Assembly: GCA_029237695.1 (NCBI GenBank)
Contig: CM055275.1
Span: forward strand, 8,196,899-8,260,898
Reading direction: 5' to 3'
Source: Conchocele bisecta
Lineage: Eukaryota; Mollusca; Bivalvia; Lucinida; Thyasiridae
DNA length: 64,000 bases
Shown here: positions 50,333-63,402 of the stretch, piece after piece
Layout of the letters: each line of letters opens with the position of its first letter
How positions within the stretch are numbered: the first letter of the stretch is position 1
Made by a program: the position numbers and the translations under genes
The notes under the pieces: model-generated
What the model saw: the letters and a program-made list of their open reading frames with translations, nothing else
The model's database searches: none
What the model was told of the DNA's origin: nothing

Positions 50333-50700
50333 AAGTGTTTAATGGCCTATCAACAGCTAAGGTCAGTTAAGGTCGGGCAAACGTTGTTCGATACCGCATG
50401 TAACCTCCTGCATTGGGGAGAAAATCCCAAAATCAGAACGGAATATTTACATCGAAATAAATAGAAATTCAGCCCTGAAATTGGAATAACCTGACCTGGT
50501 GCCAGGTCCATACCACACCAAAATCACTTGGCCCCTTCCCATAAAAGTAATATGATTATGAATAATCGTATTACTCCCACAAGGGGTATAACCAGATTAA
50601 ACAAGCATACCAAAGACGTACATGAGAGCCAAACCAGGTTCGGGATACCGGTACGGATGAATCCCGATCCGTTTAAATTACCCATCGCCTGGTCCCACTT
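50333..50700. mobile_element. SINE-related repeat
   Basis: TTTAATGGCCTATCAACAGC, TTCAGCCCTGAAATTGGAAT, GGTGCCAGGTCCATACCACA, and AGAGCCAAACCAGGTTCGGG. Same type as 28626-29081. Confidence 0.6.
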
Positions 50701-51275
50701 ACCACCCACATTTTCTGAAGACGAAAATCGCTTAATGCTCTGCATAGAATATGCTGTCATGTACAGAAATACAACACAACATTCTGAGTATGTTAAATGC
50801 AGAACGTTTTTGCCTCGAATATACCCTTATTTACAGAAACACAAAGTTCTACGGATTTTCAGTTCAGTGCAGAACGTTTTCAATATCTTACCTCTGGAAT
50901 AAATCCTTAATCCCCGGGCCACGAACCTGTTCGCAGGTGGTTGAACTATCGAGCTGCTTCAATATCACACGTACCAATTATCAACAATCATAAAACTAAG
51001 AAACAACAATAATATACAAAAAGCAGTTTCTATATTTTTTTGTCCTGAATACCCCAATTGAAAAGGTAATCCATGAACGCGTGTGTACGTATATGGTCTA
51101 TATGGTCGTATTGACACAGTAGATCAATAACCGTTGATTATTAAATACATGTATGGGCAACATGGGAAATGGGCAACTTGGGAATTGTGATCGATAATAC
51201 GTCCGTGTAGACTTTTATTAACTTATATCGCATGAATATTTACGGATATTGGAGACAGGTGGATATGTAAACAGT
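50701..51275. other. AT-rich stretch, no supported gene
   Basis: Short plus-strand frames only; no repeats shared with the rest of the window. Confidence 0.5.
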
Positions 51276-51278
51276 GTA

Positions 51279-51340
51279 GAACCAGATCAACCTGCGCTTA
51301 CGCGCAGACTGATCTGGGTCTACGCTGTTTGGAAACTAGA
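51279..51340. repeat. Hairpin of the GATCAG family
   Basis: GTGTAGAACCAGATCAACCT and GACTGATCTGGGTCTACGCT pair around GCGCTTACGCGC. Related to 7985-8050 and 53290-53370. Confidence 0.65.
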
Positions 51341-51664
51341 TATAGGTACGTGTATGTTTTCTGGTGTGTGTAGCTAAATTCGATACCAATCCAATGTGTA
51401 AGTTGCTGTCATTGGCAACTGACAACAACGCGCACCTGAGAATCGAGTAAATAGCAGTGATTACGTTCCCCTGTTCAAAAGTTCAAAATTATCGCCCTTT
51501 GGTATTAATTAAAGATTATAAAGCAACGTTTGAGCGCGGACATACATTGGGAATTAGAAAAAAGTTCAAGATGATGAAATTGGACGGCCAAACAATGCCT
51601 AAGTGGGTGATATTAGATTTCAATACTCAGGGGCGGACCAGCAGTTTGGGGACGGAGAGGTAGT

Positions 51665-51973
51665 GGGGGGGGGGGGGGGGGGGGGGGGGGTTGTCTAGTT
51701 GCGAAGGTTAACTCTTGCAATCTACTCCCGTAGAGTAATTGTAAGAGTTATCGTTCGCAACTAGGGGGGTTGTCCTATTTTTGAGCTCTTCGAAATGCAC
51801 TTTCCTGTGTTTCACGCCCCCCCCCCCCCCTCCCCCCTCTAGCTGCTAGCTGCTTGTGATAATCGACACCAGCCTAGCTATGCTGTTTGATAATTACATA
51901 AGGCACATTTGCTCATGTCTAGTTGCGAAGGTAGCTCTTGCAACCTACTCCCGTATGTTGCGAGAGAGAGAGT

Positions 51974-52031
<58 letters not shown>

Positions 52032-52330
52032 GGGTATTAATAGTAAGATGTTGCGAGAGACACATAGAGTGTTAATATGTAATGCTGTCTAGTTGCGAAG
52101 GTAACTCTTGCAATCTACTCCCGTAGAGTAATTGTAAGAGTTATCGTTCGCAACTAGGGGGGTGTCCTGAGCTCTTGAAATGCACTTTCCTGTCACGCCC
52201 TCCCTCCTCTAGCTGCTAGCTGCTTGTGTAATCGACACCAGCCTAGCTATGCTGTTTGATAATTACATAAGGCACATTTGCTCATGTCTAGTTGCGAAGG
52301 TAGCTCTTGCAACCTACTCCCGTATGTTGC
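51665..52330. repeat. ~395-bp duplicated flank of the GA minisatellite
   Basis: GTCTAGTTGCGAAGGTAACT ... AGAGTTATCGTTCGCAACTA forms a hairpin, followed by AAATGCACTTTCCTGT, TCTAGCTGCTAGCTGCTTGT and TTGATAATTACATAAGGCAC. It occurs at about 51692 and 52087, separated by a GA run. Poly-G (51665-51690) and poly-C (51816-51830) tracts sit in the first copy only. Confidence 0.8.
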
Positions 52331-52336
52331 GAGAGA

Positions 52337-52417
<81 letters not shown>

Positions 52418-52703
52418 GTTAATATGTAATGATGTTGCGAGAGACACATAGAGAGGGGTGTTAATATGTAATGCTGTTGCGAGAGACACATAGAGAGAGG
52501 TGTTAATATGTAATGATGTTTTGCGAGATACAGAGAGAGAGAGAGAGGTGTTAATATGTAATGATGTTGCAAGAGACACATAGAGAGAGGTGTTAATATG
52601 TAATGATGTTGCGAGATACAGAGAGAGATAGAGAGGTGTTAATATACAATGATGTTGCGAGAGACACATAGAGAGTGGTGTTAATATGTAATGATGTTGC
52701 GAG

Positions 52704-52773
<70 letters not shown>

Positions 52774-52920
52774 GTTAATATATAATGATGTTGCGAGAGA
52801 CACATAGAGAGAGGTGTTAATATGTAATGATGTTGCGAGATACAGAGAGAGAGAGGTGTTAATATGTAATGATGTTGCGAGAGACAGAGATAGAGAGGTG
52901 TTAATATGTAATGATGTTGC

Positions 52921-52987
<67 letters not shown>

Positions 52988-53252
52988 TGTTGCGAGAGAG
53001 AGAGAGTGTAGTTAATAGGTAATGATGTTGCGAGAGACAGAGAGAGAGAGAGAGAGAGAGGTGTTAATATGTAATGATGTTGCGAGAGACAGAGAGGGAG
53101 AGAGAGAGAGAGGTGTTAATATGTAATGATGTTGCGAGAGACAGAGAGAGAGAGAGAGAGGTGTTAATATGTAATGATGTTGCGAGATACAGAGAGAGAG
53201 AAGTGATAATATGTAATGATGTTGCGAGAGACAGAGAGAGATGTTAATATGT
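51960..53252. repeat. GA-rich minisatellite, block 1
   Basis: Units of GTGTTAATATGTAATGATGT then TGCGAGAGACA and a variable (GA)n. Pure GA runs exceed 60 bp near 52330-52410 and 52700-52770. Minus-strand frames such as CLSQHHYILTPLSL are artefacts. Confidence 0.95.
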
Positions 53253-54092
53253 AATCTACATTGCTTTTCGAACCGTGACGGGTGCTTCATTGATGTAATG
53301 GCGAACAGTGTAGATCCAGATCAGACTGTGCGGATGCACAGGTTGATCTGGGTCTACACTGATTGCAAACCCCATAATTCCCAGTTCTCCAGTCACAGTC
53401 ACAACTGAGACACTCTATGTGGTTTTGTACCTAAGAACATGGGCGATTTTTCATGAAATGTATTTACAGAAACTGTGATATTTTCTGTAAATGATGTCGA
53501 AAGATGACGAGATTTTCGTCAACTTTCGACGTCATTTACGGCTAAAGTTTGTTTAATATATTTTTCATGAAATGTCGCACATGTTCTTAGGTTCAAAATC
53601 GCATGGCTTGTCTCAAATGAGAGCCTGTAACCAAATATACTACAGTAAAATCTATCTAAGCCGGACATCCAGAAACCCGATGTGTTCCTCATATTGATGC
53701 ATTATTTTCTGTAAACTTTTATCTCCAATGATTATGTTATTGATAGTCACAACATTAGATTCAGACAAGTCCATTTATGAAAAGTGAGTGTTTTCATTCT
53801 CAAAAATATTAAAATGACTTGCAAATAGTACATATCCTGATGAAACGTTTAGTTACGAGCTGGTTCATCTGGATCTACAGTGTTTGCCAATACCACTATG
53901 CAGGGGACCGATTCACTAAACTTCGTACGACTAAAATGTTCGAAAGTGCAAAATTATGATAGTCTGTAACTTTCTCATTAACAATATTTTCTTGTAAACA
54001 ATTATTGGATTTACCTATTCAAAATTCAAATGCTACATGAGTCAGAAATTGAGGCAGGTTTGGATATGAATTCATATCAGCTATTAGCTTGT
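53253..54092. repeat. Insertion of older repeats between minisatellite blocks
   Basis: GATCAG-type repeat (53275-53400), an M8 relative (53410-53625, GATGTCGAAAGATGACGAGA), a Tc1-like remnant (TACAGTAAAATCTATCTAAG at 53642), an interior fragment of the 3780 family, and an M3 half copy (53905-54015, ATTCACTAAACTTCGTACGA). Confidence 0.6.
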
Positions 54093-57000
54093 TTTCAAAT
54101 AGATGAGAGACGGAGAGAGACAGAGAGAGGTGTTAATATGTAATGATGTTGCGAGAGACACATAGAAAGTTGTGTTAATATTTAATGATGTTGCGAGAGA
54201 AACATAGAGAGAGGTGTTAATATGTAATGATGTTGCGAGAGACACATAGAGAGAGGTGTTAATATGTAATGATGTTGCGATATACACATAGAGAGAGGTG
54301 TTAATATGTAATGATGTTGCGAGATACAGAGAGAGAGAGAGGTGTTAATATGTAATGATGTTGCGAGAGACACATAGATAGTTGTGTTAATATTTAATGA
54401 TGTTGCGAGAGACACATATAGATAGAGAGAGGTGTTAATATGTAATGATGTTGCGAGATACACATAGAGAGAGGTGTTAATATGTAATTATGTTGCGAGA
54501 GACACATATATAGAGGTGTTAATATGTAAAGATGTTGCGAGAGACAGAGAGAGAGAGGTGTTAATATGTAATAATGTTGCGAGAGACACATAGAGAGTTG
54601 TGTTAATATGTAATGATGTTGCGAGATACACATATAGAGAGGTGTTAATATGTAATCATGTTGCGAGACACATAGAGAGAGGTGTTAATATGTAATGATG
54701 TTGCGAGATACAGAGAGACAGAGAGGTGTTAATATGTAGTGATGTTGCGAGAGACACATAGAGAGAGGTGTTAATATGTAATTATGTTGCGAGAGACACA
54801 TAGATAGAGGTGTTAATATGTAAAGATGTTGCGAGAGACAGAGAGAGAGAGGTGTTAATATGTAATAATGTTGCGAGAGACACTAGAGAGTTGTGTTAAT
54901 ATGTAATGATGTTGCGAGATACACATATAGAGAGGTGTTAATATGTAATCATGTTGCGAGACAGATAGAGAGAGGTGTTAATATGTAATGATGTTGCGAG
55001 ATACAGAGAGACAGAGAGGTGTTAATATGTAGTGATGTTGCGAGAGACACATAGAGAGAGGTGTTAATATGTAATGATGTTGCGAGATACAGAGAGAGAG
55101 AAGTGTTAATATGTAATGTTGTTGCGAGATACAGAGAGAGAGAGAGAGGTGTTAATATGTAATGATGTTGCGAGAGAGAGAGAGGTGTTAATATGTAATG
55201 ATGTTGCGATATACACATAGAGAGAGGTGTTAATATGTAATGATGTTGCGAGATACAGAGAGAGAGAGGTGTTAATATGTAATGATGTTGCGAGAGACAC
55301 ATAGAGAGTTGTGTTAATATTTATAATGATGTTGCGAGAGACACATAGAGAGAGGTGTTAATATGTAATGATGTTGCGAGAGACACATAGAGAGAGGTGT
55401 TAATATGTAATGATGTTGCTAGATACAGAGAGAGAGAGAGAGAGGTATTAATATGTAGTGATGTTGAGAGAGACACATAGAGAGACGTGTTAATATGTAA
55501 TGATGTTGCGAGATACAGAGAGAGAGAGAGGTGTTAATATGTAATGATGTTGCGAGATACAGAGAGAGAGAGAGAGGTGTTAATATGTAATGATGTTGCG
55601 AGAGAGAGAGAGGTGTTAATATGTAATGATGTTGCGATATACACATAGAGAGAGGTGTTAATATGTAATGATGTTGCGAGATACAGAGAGAGAGAGGTGT
55701 TAATATGTAATGATGTTGCGAGAGACACATAGAGAGTTGTGTTAATATTTAATGATGTTGCGAGAGACACATAGAGAGAGGTGTTAATATGTAATGATGT
55801 TGCGAGAGACACATATAGAGAGGTGTTAATATGTAATGATGTTGCTAGATACAGAGAGAGAGAGAGAGAGAGAGAGGTATAATATGTAGTGATGTTCAGA
55901 GTAGACACATAGAGAGAGGTGATAATATGTAATGATGTGCGAGAATACAGAGAGAGAGAGTGTTATATGTGTTTAATATGTAATGATGTTGCGAGATACA
56001 GAGAGAGAGAGGTGTTAATATGTAATGATGTTGCGAGAGCACATAGAGAGAGGTGTTAATATGTAGTGATGTTGCGAGATACACATAGAGAGATATGTTA
56101 ATATGTAATGATGTTGCGAAATACAGAGAGAGAGAGGTGTTAATATGTAATGATGTTGCGAGAGACAGAGAGAGAGGTGTTAATATTTAATCATGTTGCG
56201 AGATACAGAGAGAGAGAGAGGTGTTAATATGTAATGATGTTTCGAGATACAGATAGAGAGAGGTGTTAATATGTTATGATGTTGCGAGAGACACATAGAG
56301 AGAGGTGTTAAAATGTAATGATGTTGCGAGAGACACATAGAGAGAGGTGTTAATATGTAATGATGTTGCGAAGAGGACACATAGAGAGAGGTATTAATAT
56401 GTAATGATGTTGCGAGATACAGAGAGAGAGAGGTGTTAATATGTAATGATGTTACGATATACACATAGAGAGAGGTATTAATATGTAATGATGTTGCGAG
56501 AGACACATAGAGAGAGAGGTGTTAATATGTAATGATGTTGCGAGATACACAGAGAGATAGAGGTGTTAATATGTAGTGATGTTGCGAGAGACACATATAG
56601 AGAGGTGTTAATATGTAATGATGTTGCGAGATACAGAGAGAGAGTGTTAATTTAATAATGATGTTGCGAGATACAGAGAGAGAGAGAGAGAGGTGTTAAT
56701 ATGTAATGATGTTGCGAGAGACATATAGAGAGAGGTGTTAATATGTAATGATGTTGCCAGAGACACATAGAGAGAGGTGTTAATATGTAATGATGTTGCG
56801 AGATACAGAGAGAGAGAGAGAGGTGTTAATATGTAGTGATGTTGCGAGAGACACATAGAGAGAGGTGTTAATATGTAATGATGTTGCGAGATACAGAGAG
56901 AGAGAGGTGTTAATATGTAATGATGTTGCGAGAGACACATAGAGAGTTGTGTTAATATTTAATGATGTTGCGAGAGACACATAGAGAGAGGTGTTAATAT

Positions 57001-58001
57001 GTAATGATGTTGCGAGAGACACATAGAGAGAGGTGTTAATATGTAATGATGTTGCTAGATACAGAGAGAGAGAGAGAGAGGTATTAATATGTAGTGATGT
57101 TGAGAGAGACACATAGAGAGACGTGTTAATATGTAATGATGTTGCGAGATACAGAGAGAGAGAGGTGTTAATATGTAATGATGTTGCGAGATACAGAGAG
57201 AGAGAGAGAGGTGTTAATATGTAATGATGTTGCGAGAGAGAGAGAGGTGTTAATATGTAATGATGTTGCGATATACACATAGAGAGAGGTGTTAATATGT
57301 AATGATGTTGCGAGATACAGAGAGAGAGAGGTGTTAATATGTAATGATGTTGCGAGAGACACATAGAGAGTTGTGTTAATATTTAATGATGTTGCGAGAG
57401 ACACATAGAGAGAGGTGTTAATATGTAATGATGTTGCGAGAGACACATAGAGAGAGGTGTTAATATGTAATGATGTTGCTAGATACAGAGAGAGAGAGAG
57501 AGAGAGAGAGGTATTAATATGTAGTGATGTTCAGAGAGACACATAGAGAGAGGTGTTAATATGTAATGATGTTGCGAGATACAGAGAGAGAGAGGTGTTA
57601 ATATGTGTTAATATGTAATGATGTTGCGAGATACAGAGAGAGAGAGGTGTTAATATGTAATGATGTTGCGAGAGACACATAGAGAGAGGTGTTAATATGT
57701 AGTGATGTTGCGAGATACACATAGAGAGATATGTTAATATGTAATGATGTTGCGAAATATAGAGAGAGAGAGGTGTTAATATGTAATGATGTTGCGAGAG
57801 ACAGAGAGAGAGGTGTTAATATTTAATCATGTTGCGAGATACAGAGAGAGAGAGGTGTTAATATGTAATGATGTTGCGAGAGACAGAGAGAGAGGTGTTA
57901 ATATTTAATCATGTTGCGAGATACAGAGAGAGAGAGGTGTTAATATGTAATGATGTTTCGAGATACAGATAGAGAGAGGTGTTAATATGTTATGATGTTG
58001 C

Positions 58002-58037
<36 letters not shown>

Positions 58038-59606
58038 TGTTAATATGTAATGATGTTGCGAGAGACACATAGAGAGAGGTGTTAAAATGTAATGATGTTG
58101 CGAGAGACACATAGAGAGAGGTGTTAATATGTAATGATGTTGCGAGAGACACATAGAGAGAGGTATTAATATGTAATGATGTTGCGAGATACAGAGAGAG
58201 AGAGGTGTTAATATGTAATGATGTTACGATATACACATAGAGAGAGGTATTAATATGTAATGATGTTGCGAGAGACACATAGAGAGAGAGGTGTTAATAT
58301 GTAATGATGTTGCGAGATACACAGAGAGATAGAGGTGTTAATATGTAGTGATGTTGCGAGAGACACATATAGAGAGGTGTTAATATGTAATGATGTTGCG
58401 AGATACAGAGAGAGAGAAGTGTTAATTTGTAATGATGTTGCGAGATACAGAGAGAGAGAGAGAGAGAGGTGTTAATATGTAATGATGTTGCGAGAGACAT
58501 ATAGAGAGAGGTGTTAATATGTAATGATGTTGCCAGAGACACATAGAGAGAGGTGTTAATATGTAATGATGTTGCGAGATACAGAGAGAGAGAGAGAGAG
58601 GTGTTAATATGTAGTGATGTTGCGAGAGACACATAGAGAGAGGTGTTAATATGTAATGATGTTGCGAGATACAGAGAGAGAGAGAGAGAAGTGTTAATAT
58701 GTAATGATGTTGCGAGAGACAGAGAGAGAGAGGTGTTAATATGTAATGATGTTGCGAGAGATACATAGAGAGAGGTGTTAATATGTAATGATGTTGCGAG
58801 AGACAGAGAGAGAGGTGTTAATATATAATCATGTTGCGAGAGACACATATATAGAGGTGTTAATATGTAATGATGTTGCGAGATACAGATAGAGAGAGGG
58901 AGGTGTTAATATGTAATGATGTTGCCAGAGACACATAGAGAGAGGTGTTAATATGTAATGATGTTGCGAGATACAGAGAGAGAGAGAGGTGTTAATATGT
59001 AGTGATGTTGCGAGAGACACATAGAGAGAGGTGTTAATATGTAATGATGTTGCGAGATACAGAGAGAGAGAGAAGTGTTAATATGTAATGATGTTGCGAG
59101 AGACAGAGAGAGAGAGAGGTGTTAATATGTAATGATGTTGCGAGAGATACATAGAGAGAGGTGTTAATATGTAATGATGTTGCGAGAGACAGAGAGAGAG
59201 GTGTTAATATCTAATCATGTTGCGAGAGACACATATATAGAGGTGTTAATATGTAATGATGTTGCGAGATACAGATAGAGAGAGAGAGGTGTTAATATGT
59301 AATAATGTTGCGAGAGACACATAGAGAGAGGTGTTAATATGTAATAATGTTGCGAGAGACACATAGAGAGAGGTGTTAATATGTAATGATGTTGCGAGAT
59401 ACAGATAGAGAGAGAGAGGTGTTAATATGTAATAATGTTGCGAGAGACACATAGAGAGAGGTGTTAATATGTAATAATGTTGCGAGAGACACATAGAGAG
59501 AGGTGTTAATATGTAATGATGTTGCGAGAGACACATATATAGAGGTGTTAATATGTAATGATGTTGCCAGATACAGATAGAGAGAGAGAGAGGTGTTAAT
59601 ATTTAA
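54093..59606. repeat. GA-rich minisatellite, block 2, with higher-order repeats
   Basis: About 125 units of 41-46 bp built on GTGTTAATATGTAATGATGT and TGCGAGA followed by either CACATAGAGAGAG or TACAGAGAGAGAG. Variants repeat in blocks: a ~296-bp block (54484 and 54780), a ~432-bp block (55166 and 55598, again at 57230), and a ~1.64-kb segment (56070 and 57712). No gene is hidden in it. Confidence 0.93.
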
Positions 59607-59825
59607 TGTTTTGTTTCAAAATTACCAAAATTCCGCACTCGATAGCTCGCAGCATAGGTCTATTTAATGGCAGTTTTCTAAATATCCCGCATGCTGTTCC
59701 TAAACCAACGTGCCGGTGCGAAGTCATACATATACATTCGAAAAGTGCGCATGACTCTATACATGTAACTGGGGTGACGAGGTCATGACTCCAAGGTGAT
59801 TGATTCCGCAGGCTGAATGAGTAAC
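59607..59825. other. Unassigned flank of the minisatellite
   Basis: Minus-strand frame of 84 codons present, but no domain or splice context that supports a gene. Confidence 0.4.
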
Positions 59826-60252
59826 CAGCCTCCGTGATCATCATATTCATTTCACCTTCGTGTACATGTGTTAGCTACGTGCGTGGATTGGAAAACAAAC
59901 GGCTTGGTGATGTCGCCCAGCATAGGTCCAAACTAGACTGCACGTTTGTTTTAACCGGCACCAGTTATGTTTTAGTTTAAACAATGTTTATTTCATTATG
60001 ATATATGCTAAATATGGCGAATAAAGTGTGCATTATGATGAATCAGCCTCTGTGTTCATTTCACCTTCGTGTACATATGTCAGGCACGTACATGGATTGG
60101 AAATCAAAACGGCTTGTTGCTTTCGACCAGCATATGTCCAAACCAGAATGCACGTTCGTGCAGTTTGGTTTGAATTTATGCTGGTTGAAACGGCATCAGT
60201 TATGTTGTAGTTTAACAATATTTATTTCATACGATAAATATTACGAATAAAG
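59826..60252. repeat. Diverged ~215-bp tandem duplication
   Basis: Two units share CATTTCACCTTCGTGTACAT, GTGGATTGGAAAACAAACGG-like, GGTCCAAAC...GCACGTT and ATTTATTTCAT phrases followed by AATAAAG. About 80 percent similar by eye. Not coding in a consistent frame. Confidence 0.6.
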
Positions 60253-60432
60253 AGCGGATGCGATTAGAAAATAATTATTTTTCTTTATTCTTTCGTAAAC
60301 TCAGTCGTAAATAAAATATTTATATTCTCTTCTCACAGAAACAATGGTAACACCTTATGTTCCATCATTAGCATGATAAAACATAGCACAAGATAACAAC
60401 AAGAAACGACAACTGGTATATATAGTTCGTGT

Positions 60433-60503
60433 ACAGTGAAACCTCTCTAAACCGGACACCCTGGGAGGTCCCCATGGTGTCCGGCTTAGAGAGGGTTCAC
60501 TGT
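60433..60503. mobile_element. Small Tc1/mariner-like MITE
   Basis: ACAGTGAAACCTCTCTAAAC then CGGACACC, and GGTGTCCGGCTTAGAGAGGG then TTCACTGT make near-perfect arms around CTGGGAGGTCCCCAT. ACAGTG-type ends fit Tc1/mariner MITEs; the superfamily call is an inference. Confidence 0.65.
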
Positions 60504-61150
60504 CAATCAGGCATTTGATCATTCTGAGCCATAGTTGTATGGTCCCTGGATGGGACGACTCCAAGAGATCGATGTCATCTAAGCCAAACAAACATAAAAC
60601 TGTAAATAGAACTTGTATTAGATCCCATAGTCACTGTCTCAATTGTAACGTGTCAATTTTCTAGAAAAACATTGACTATTTGTAATATATATAAGTATAT
60701 ACATAATGTATATCTATGTTATTTTATTGCATATTACACGTTGCTTTAAGGTATTAGGTAATAACTAGATACGCTTGACTTCAATGATAATTGCTTCATA
60801 AGAGTGATGTGATATATGAATATAACATGTTAATATTGTCTTGTTACTGTATACAATATGGAGCATTGAGTTGCCATCTCCGCCATCTTTGTATGTACAA
60901 GCCATCGTACAGTTTCACCACGTCGTGCGTTTGACACATACAGCACATAATATGACAGTAAACCAAATACAATTTGGTGCAATACATAATAGACAGAGGC
61001 AAGCTATAAATATTATGCCAGTACACAATACAAAAGACGAGATATCTGAGCATCACTCCTATCAATCTCAAAATAAATTTCAAAGTGTAAAGTTCCCAAT
61101 CAGATGCACAGCCTATGTTACTGTACACGTTACCCATAAGTAAAGTCATA
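60504..61150. other. No recognised features
   Basis: AT-rich, without shared repeats. Frames of about 100 codons at 60841-61149 exist on both strands, but neither shows a recognisable domain. Confidence 0.5.
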
Positions 61151-61154
61151 TTTA

Positions 61155-61312
61155 CTCAATTTCAATTGATGGATTGTCATTTATTGAGCATAGGCTGCAT
61201 ATCCTCAATACATGTAAATCCAATAATTGTTTACAAGAAAACATTGTTAATGTGAAATTTACAGACTATCATAAGTTTGCACTTACGAACATTTTAGTCG
61301 TACGAAGTCCCA
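61155..61312. mobile_element. M3 right half
   Basis: ATTTATTGAGCATAGGCTGC, AATAATTGTTTACAAGAAAA and TTTAGTCGTACGAAGT, the M3 variant seen at 50168-50257. Confidence 0.6.
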
Positions 61313-61589
61313 CAGAAACTGTTGTTTCCATGCGTGTATACTCATTCAATCACAGTGTATGTTGGTTAGCACCTATACTCGTTGGAAACACACTATCGTG
61401 ATTGTATCACGTGCAACAAAACATGCTGCATTGCACATGCGCGGCGGCGGAGCCTGGTACCAACGGGGCAGGCAGGGTACTACATATCTGGAGTCACGAC
61501 GAAACCGTTTTCGGAATGTACATGTACATCTCGAGTTCAATATTAGTTTGGTAGTTGAAGATGTCCTATTCGAGTTGATCACTGTACTT

Positions 61590-61821
61590 TGGCCCAAACT
61601 TCTGTCGTTTTTGCGATGAATCGCAAAAACGACAAAGTCTGTGCCGAACTCCCTGGACGACCAAATGCAGCTCATAAAGAGGCATTTGCTGCGCCATATT
61701 TCATCAAAATCCGTTTCATATTAAGGAAAATATCAAATAATACTTATTTTGGAGTGGGCAAGATTTCAACACTTTCAGCCACTGTTCTTGTTGTTATAAC
61801 CACGTGATCATGCACCTTGAG
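61590..61821. mobile_element. M6 right half
   Basis: Central hairpin TTCTGTCGTTTTTGCGATGA and mirror, CATATTTCATCAAAATCCGT, and the end ACCACGTGATCATGCACCTTG. The left arm is gone. Confidence 0.7.
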
Positions 61822-61947
61822 TCACAGCCACAAATACAGCCGGATAGTGTAAATATTGAAAACAAACAAAACTGTACTAAATGGCGAACAGTGCATGCTA
61901 TAGTTTACGGCTGCACTGTTCGCAATATAAACAAAATTGCTACCCGC

Positions 61948-62257
61948 TCACAAATCGTAGTACTCGTTGGTGGAGCCATCCCAAACATCAACCCAAAGCC
62001 TCTCAATACGCTGATTGTGACAGCTTTTTCCTTTTATGGCACTACCTCTTCTTTCACCTCTGTATCCTTCCATAAATACACAAACATCAACGTTTTCCAC
62101 GCCCCGGTCAACTCGAACACGGGATAGAACACCAAACGCCTTCGTAGCATCTATAAACTTGTCGAAGACAGTCGATGCTCTGTTGTTGTCACTGGCAGAA
62201 AGGAAGTTCACATGTCTGCTGAAGCCATCAATACAGCCATGTATTACTATCTGCCAT
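61948..62257 (-). pseudogene. Truncated DDE integrase core exon
   Basis: The minus-strand frame starts after an acceptor-like TATATTACAG and reads GCIDGFSRHVNFLSASDNNR, then LSRVRVDRGVENVDV and CHNQRIERLWVDV before a TGA at 61948. Candidate catalytic residues are the Asp in GCIDG, the Asp in VRVDRG and the Glu in RIERLW. The last two are 35 positions apart, as in DD(34-35)E enzymes. The motifs match integrase-core proteins of eukaryotic transposons (IS3EU-like families come to mind) that are widespread in fish, cnidarians and molluscs. The usual continuation after EYYDL is cut by the stop, and only this exon is present. Likely a transposon remnant. Confidence 0.7.
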
Positions 62258-62346
62258 CTGTAATATAGGATCAATAATTAATAGGTTGCTTATTTCTTTA
62301 TCACTTAGGATATTTTCGGAACAGATAATGATTTGGCTGTTGTACG

Positions 62347-62532
62347 GTGGCATAGAAGTGACATTTGCAACATTTATTTTATCTAGTGGCCACGACTTAC
62401 TATCTCGTGGCCACGACTTAGCTATGTCATGGCTAAGTCGTGGCCACGATCGAGATACTAAGTCGTGGCCGCGAGATACTAAGTCGTGGCCACGAGATAA
62501 AATATATGTTGCAAATGTCACCTCTATGCCAC
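62347..62532. mobile_element. Palindromic MITE of AAGTCGTGGCCACGA units
   Basis: Arms GGCATAGAAGTGACATTTGC and GCAAATGTCACCTCTATGCC enclose repeated CTCGTGGCCACGACTTAG units in both orientations. It inserted 90 bp upstream of the integrase exon in its reading direction. Confidence 0.8.
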
Positions 62533-62850
62533 GTACTGTTGAGATCAATTCCCATCATATAATTTCTATAACGGAACCTCTCCAAACACAGACCCCGGAA
62601 ATCTCCAAGGACATCCGAATTGGAACGTTTCACTGTGTATAACTGTTATTTGTCACTGCTGAATGCTGCTGATGTATTAAAGGTACTCTCCATAGTACAG
62701 TGAAATTTTTATGCATAAAGTCATATATACATGTATTGTTATGTTGTATTGGTATGCTATGCTTGAATATGAGTATGAGAATGGTTATTTGTTGCTTGCT
62801 TCTGAGTATGAAAACTTTTCACTGTGTGCTCGAGTATGAGTGAGAGTACT

Positions 62851-63128
62851 TATCTATTTTGAATTTTGCTAATGAAATTGACCACTTTCATCATATTTAA
62901 ATGGGTGTGGGAGGGGAGAAAATTTTGAAGGTTAGGGAGACAGTTTTTGAAAAATGTCTCCCTCACCTTCAACATTTTCTCCAGCGGAAGGGGTTTCCTC
63001 TCCCACACCAAACCCATTTCAGTTGAAATATGTTTGAAATGGTGCCATTCAGCAAAACCCATCCCGCACCCATTGAAATATGATGAAAGTGGCCAATTTC
63101 ATTAGCAAAATTCAAAATAGATAAGTGT
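62851..63128. mobile_element. Palindromic MITE with CTTATCTATTTTGAATTTTG ends
   Basis: ACTTATCTATTTTGAATTTT and AAAATTCAAAATAGATAAGT ends; inner pairs GGGAGACAGTTTTTGAAAAA with TGTCTCCCTCACC, and AGTGGCCAATTTCATTAGC with its mirror. Confidence 0.75.
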
Positions 63129-63402
63129 CTTCGTCGCCCCAATAATTTGCTTTTGGCGCCTCAAGAGACATTAGCTCGAACCCCTTAAACTTAGTTTTAT
63201 CCCGTCAACTATGTCGCTACTAGACGTGAAAAGCAGGTACGTGTATTTTTTCTCGTTCACGTCTAGTAGATACGTCATTATGTATGACGTTACGTCATTA
63301 TGTGAATGACGTAACACGATAATCTTGTCGCTTCAGAAGACAAACTTATGAGGCCACAAATGCATTTTTAGAGACATTTGAACAACTTTGATGTGGTTAA
63401 CG

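Noticed and set aside
51457..51663. 68-codon plus-strand frame with KDYKATFERGHTLGIRKKFK
   Set aside because: Looks somewhat protein-like, but no splice sites bound it and it ends in repeat sequence; not recognised.
52247..59536. Many minus-strand open frames up to 194 codons reading CLSQHHYILTPLSL or YVSLATSLHINTSL
   Set aside because: They are translations of the GA minisatellite; no non-repetitive sequence, no splice or start context.
54093..59606. CRISPR-like regular repeats
   Set aside because: Spacers are not unique; units differ only by GA length and point variants, and the DNA is eukaryotic.
61359..61619. 86-codon plus-strand frame
   Set aside because: Runs into an M6 element; no recognisable domain or splice support.
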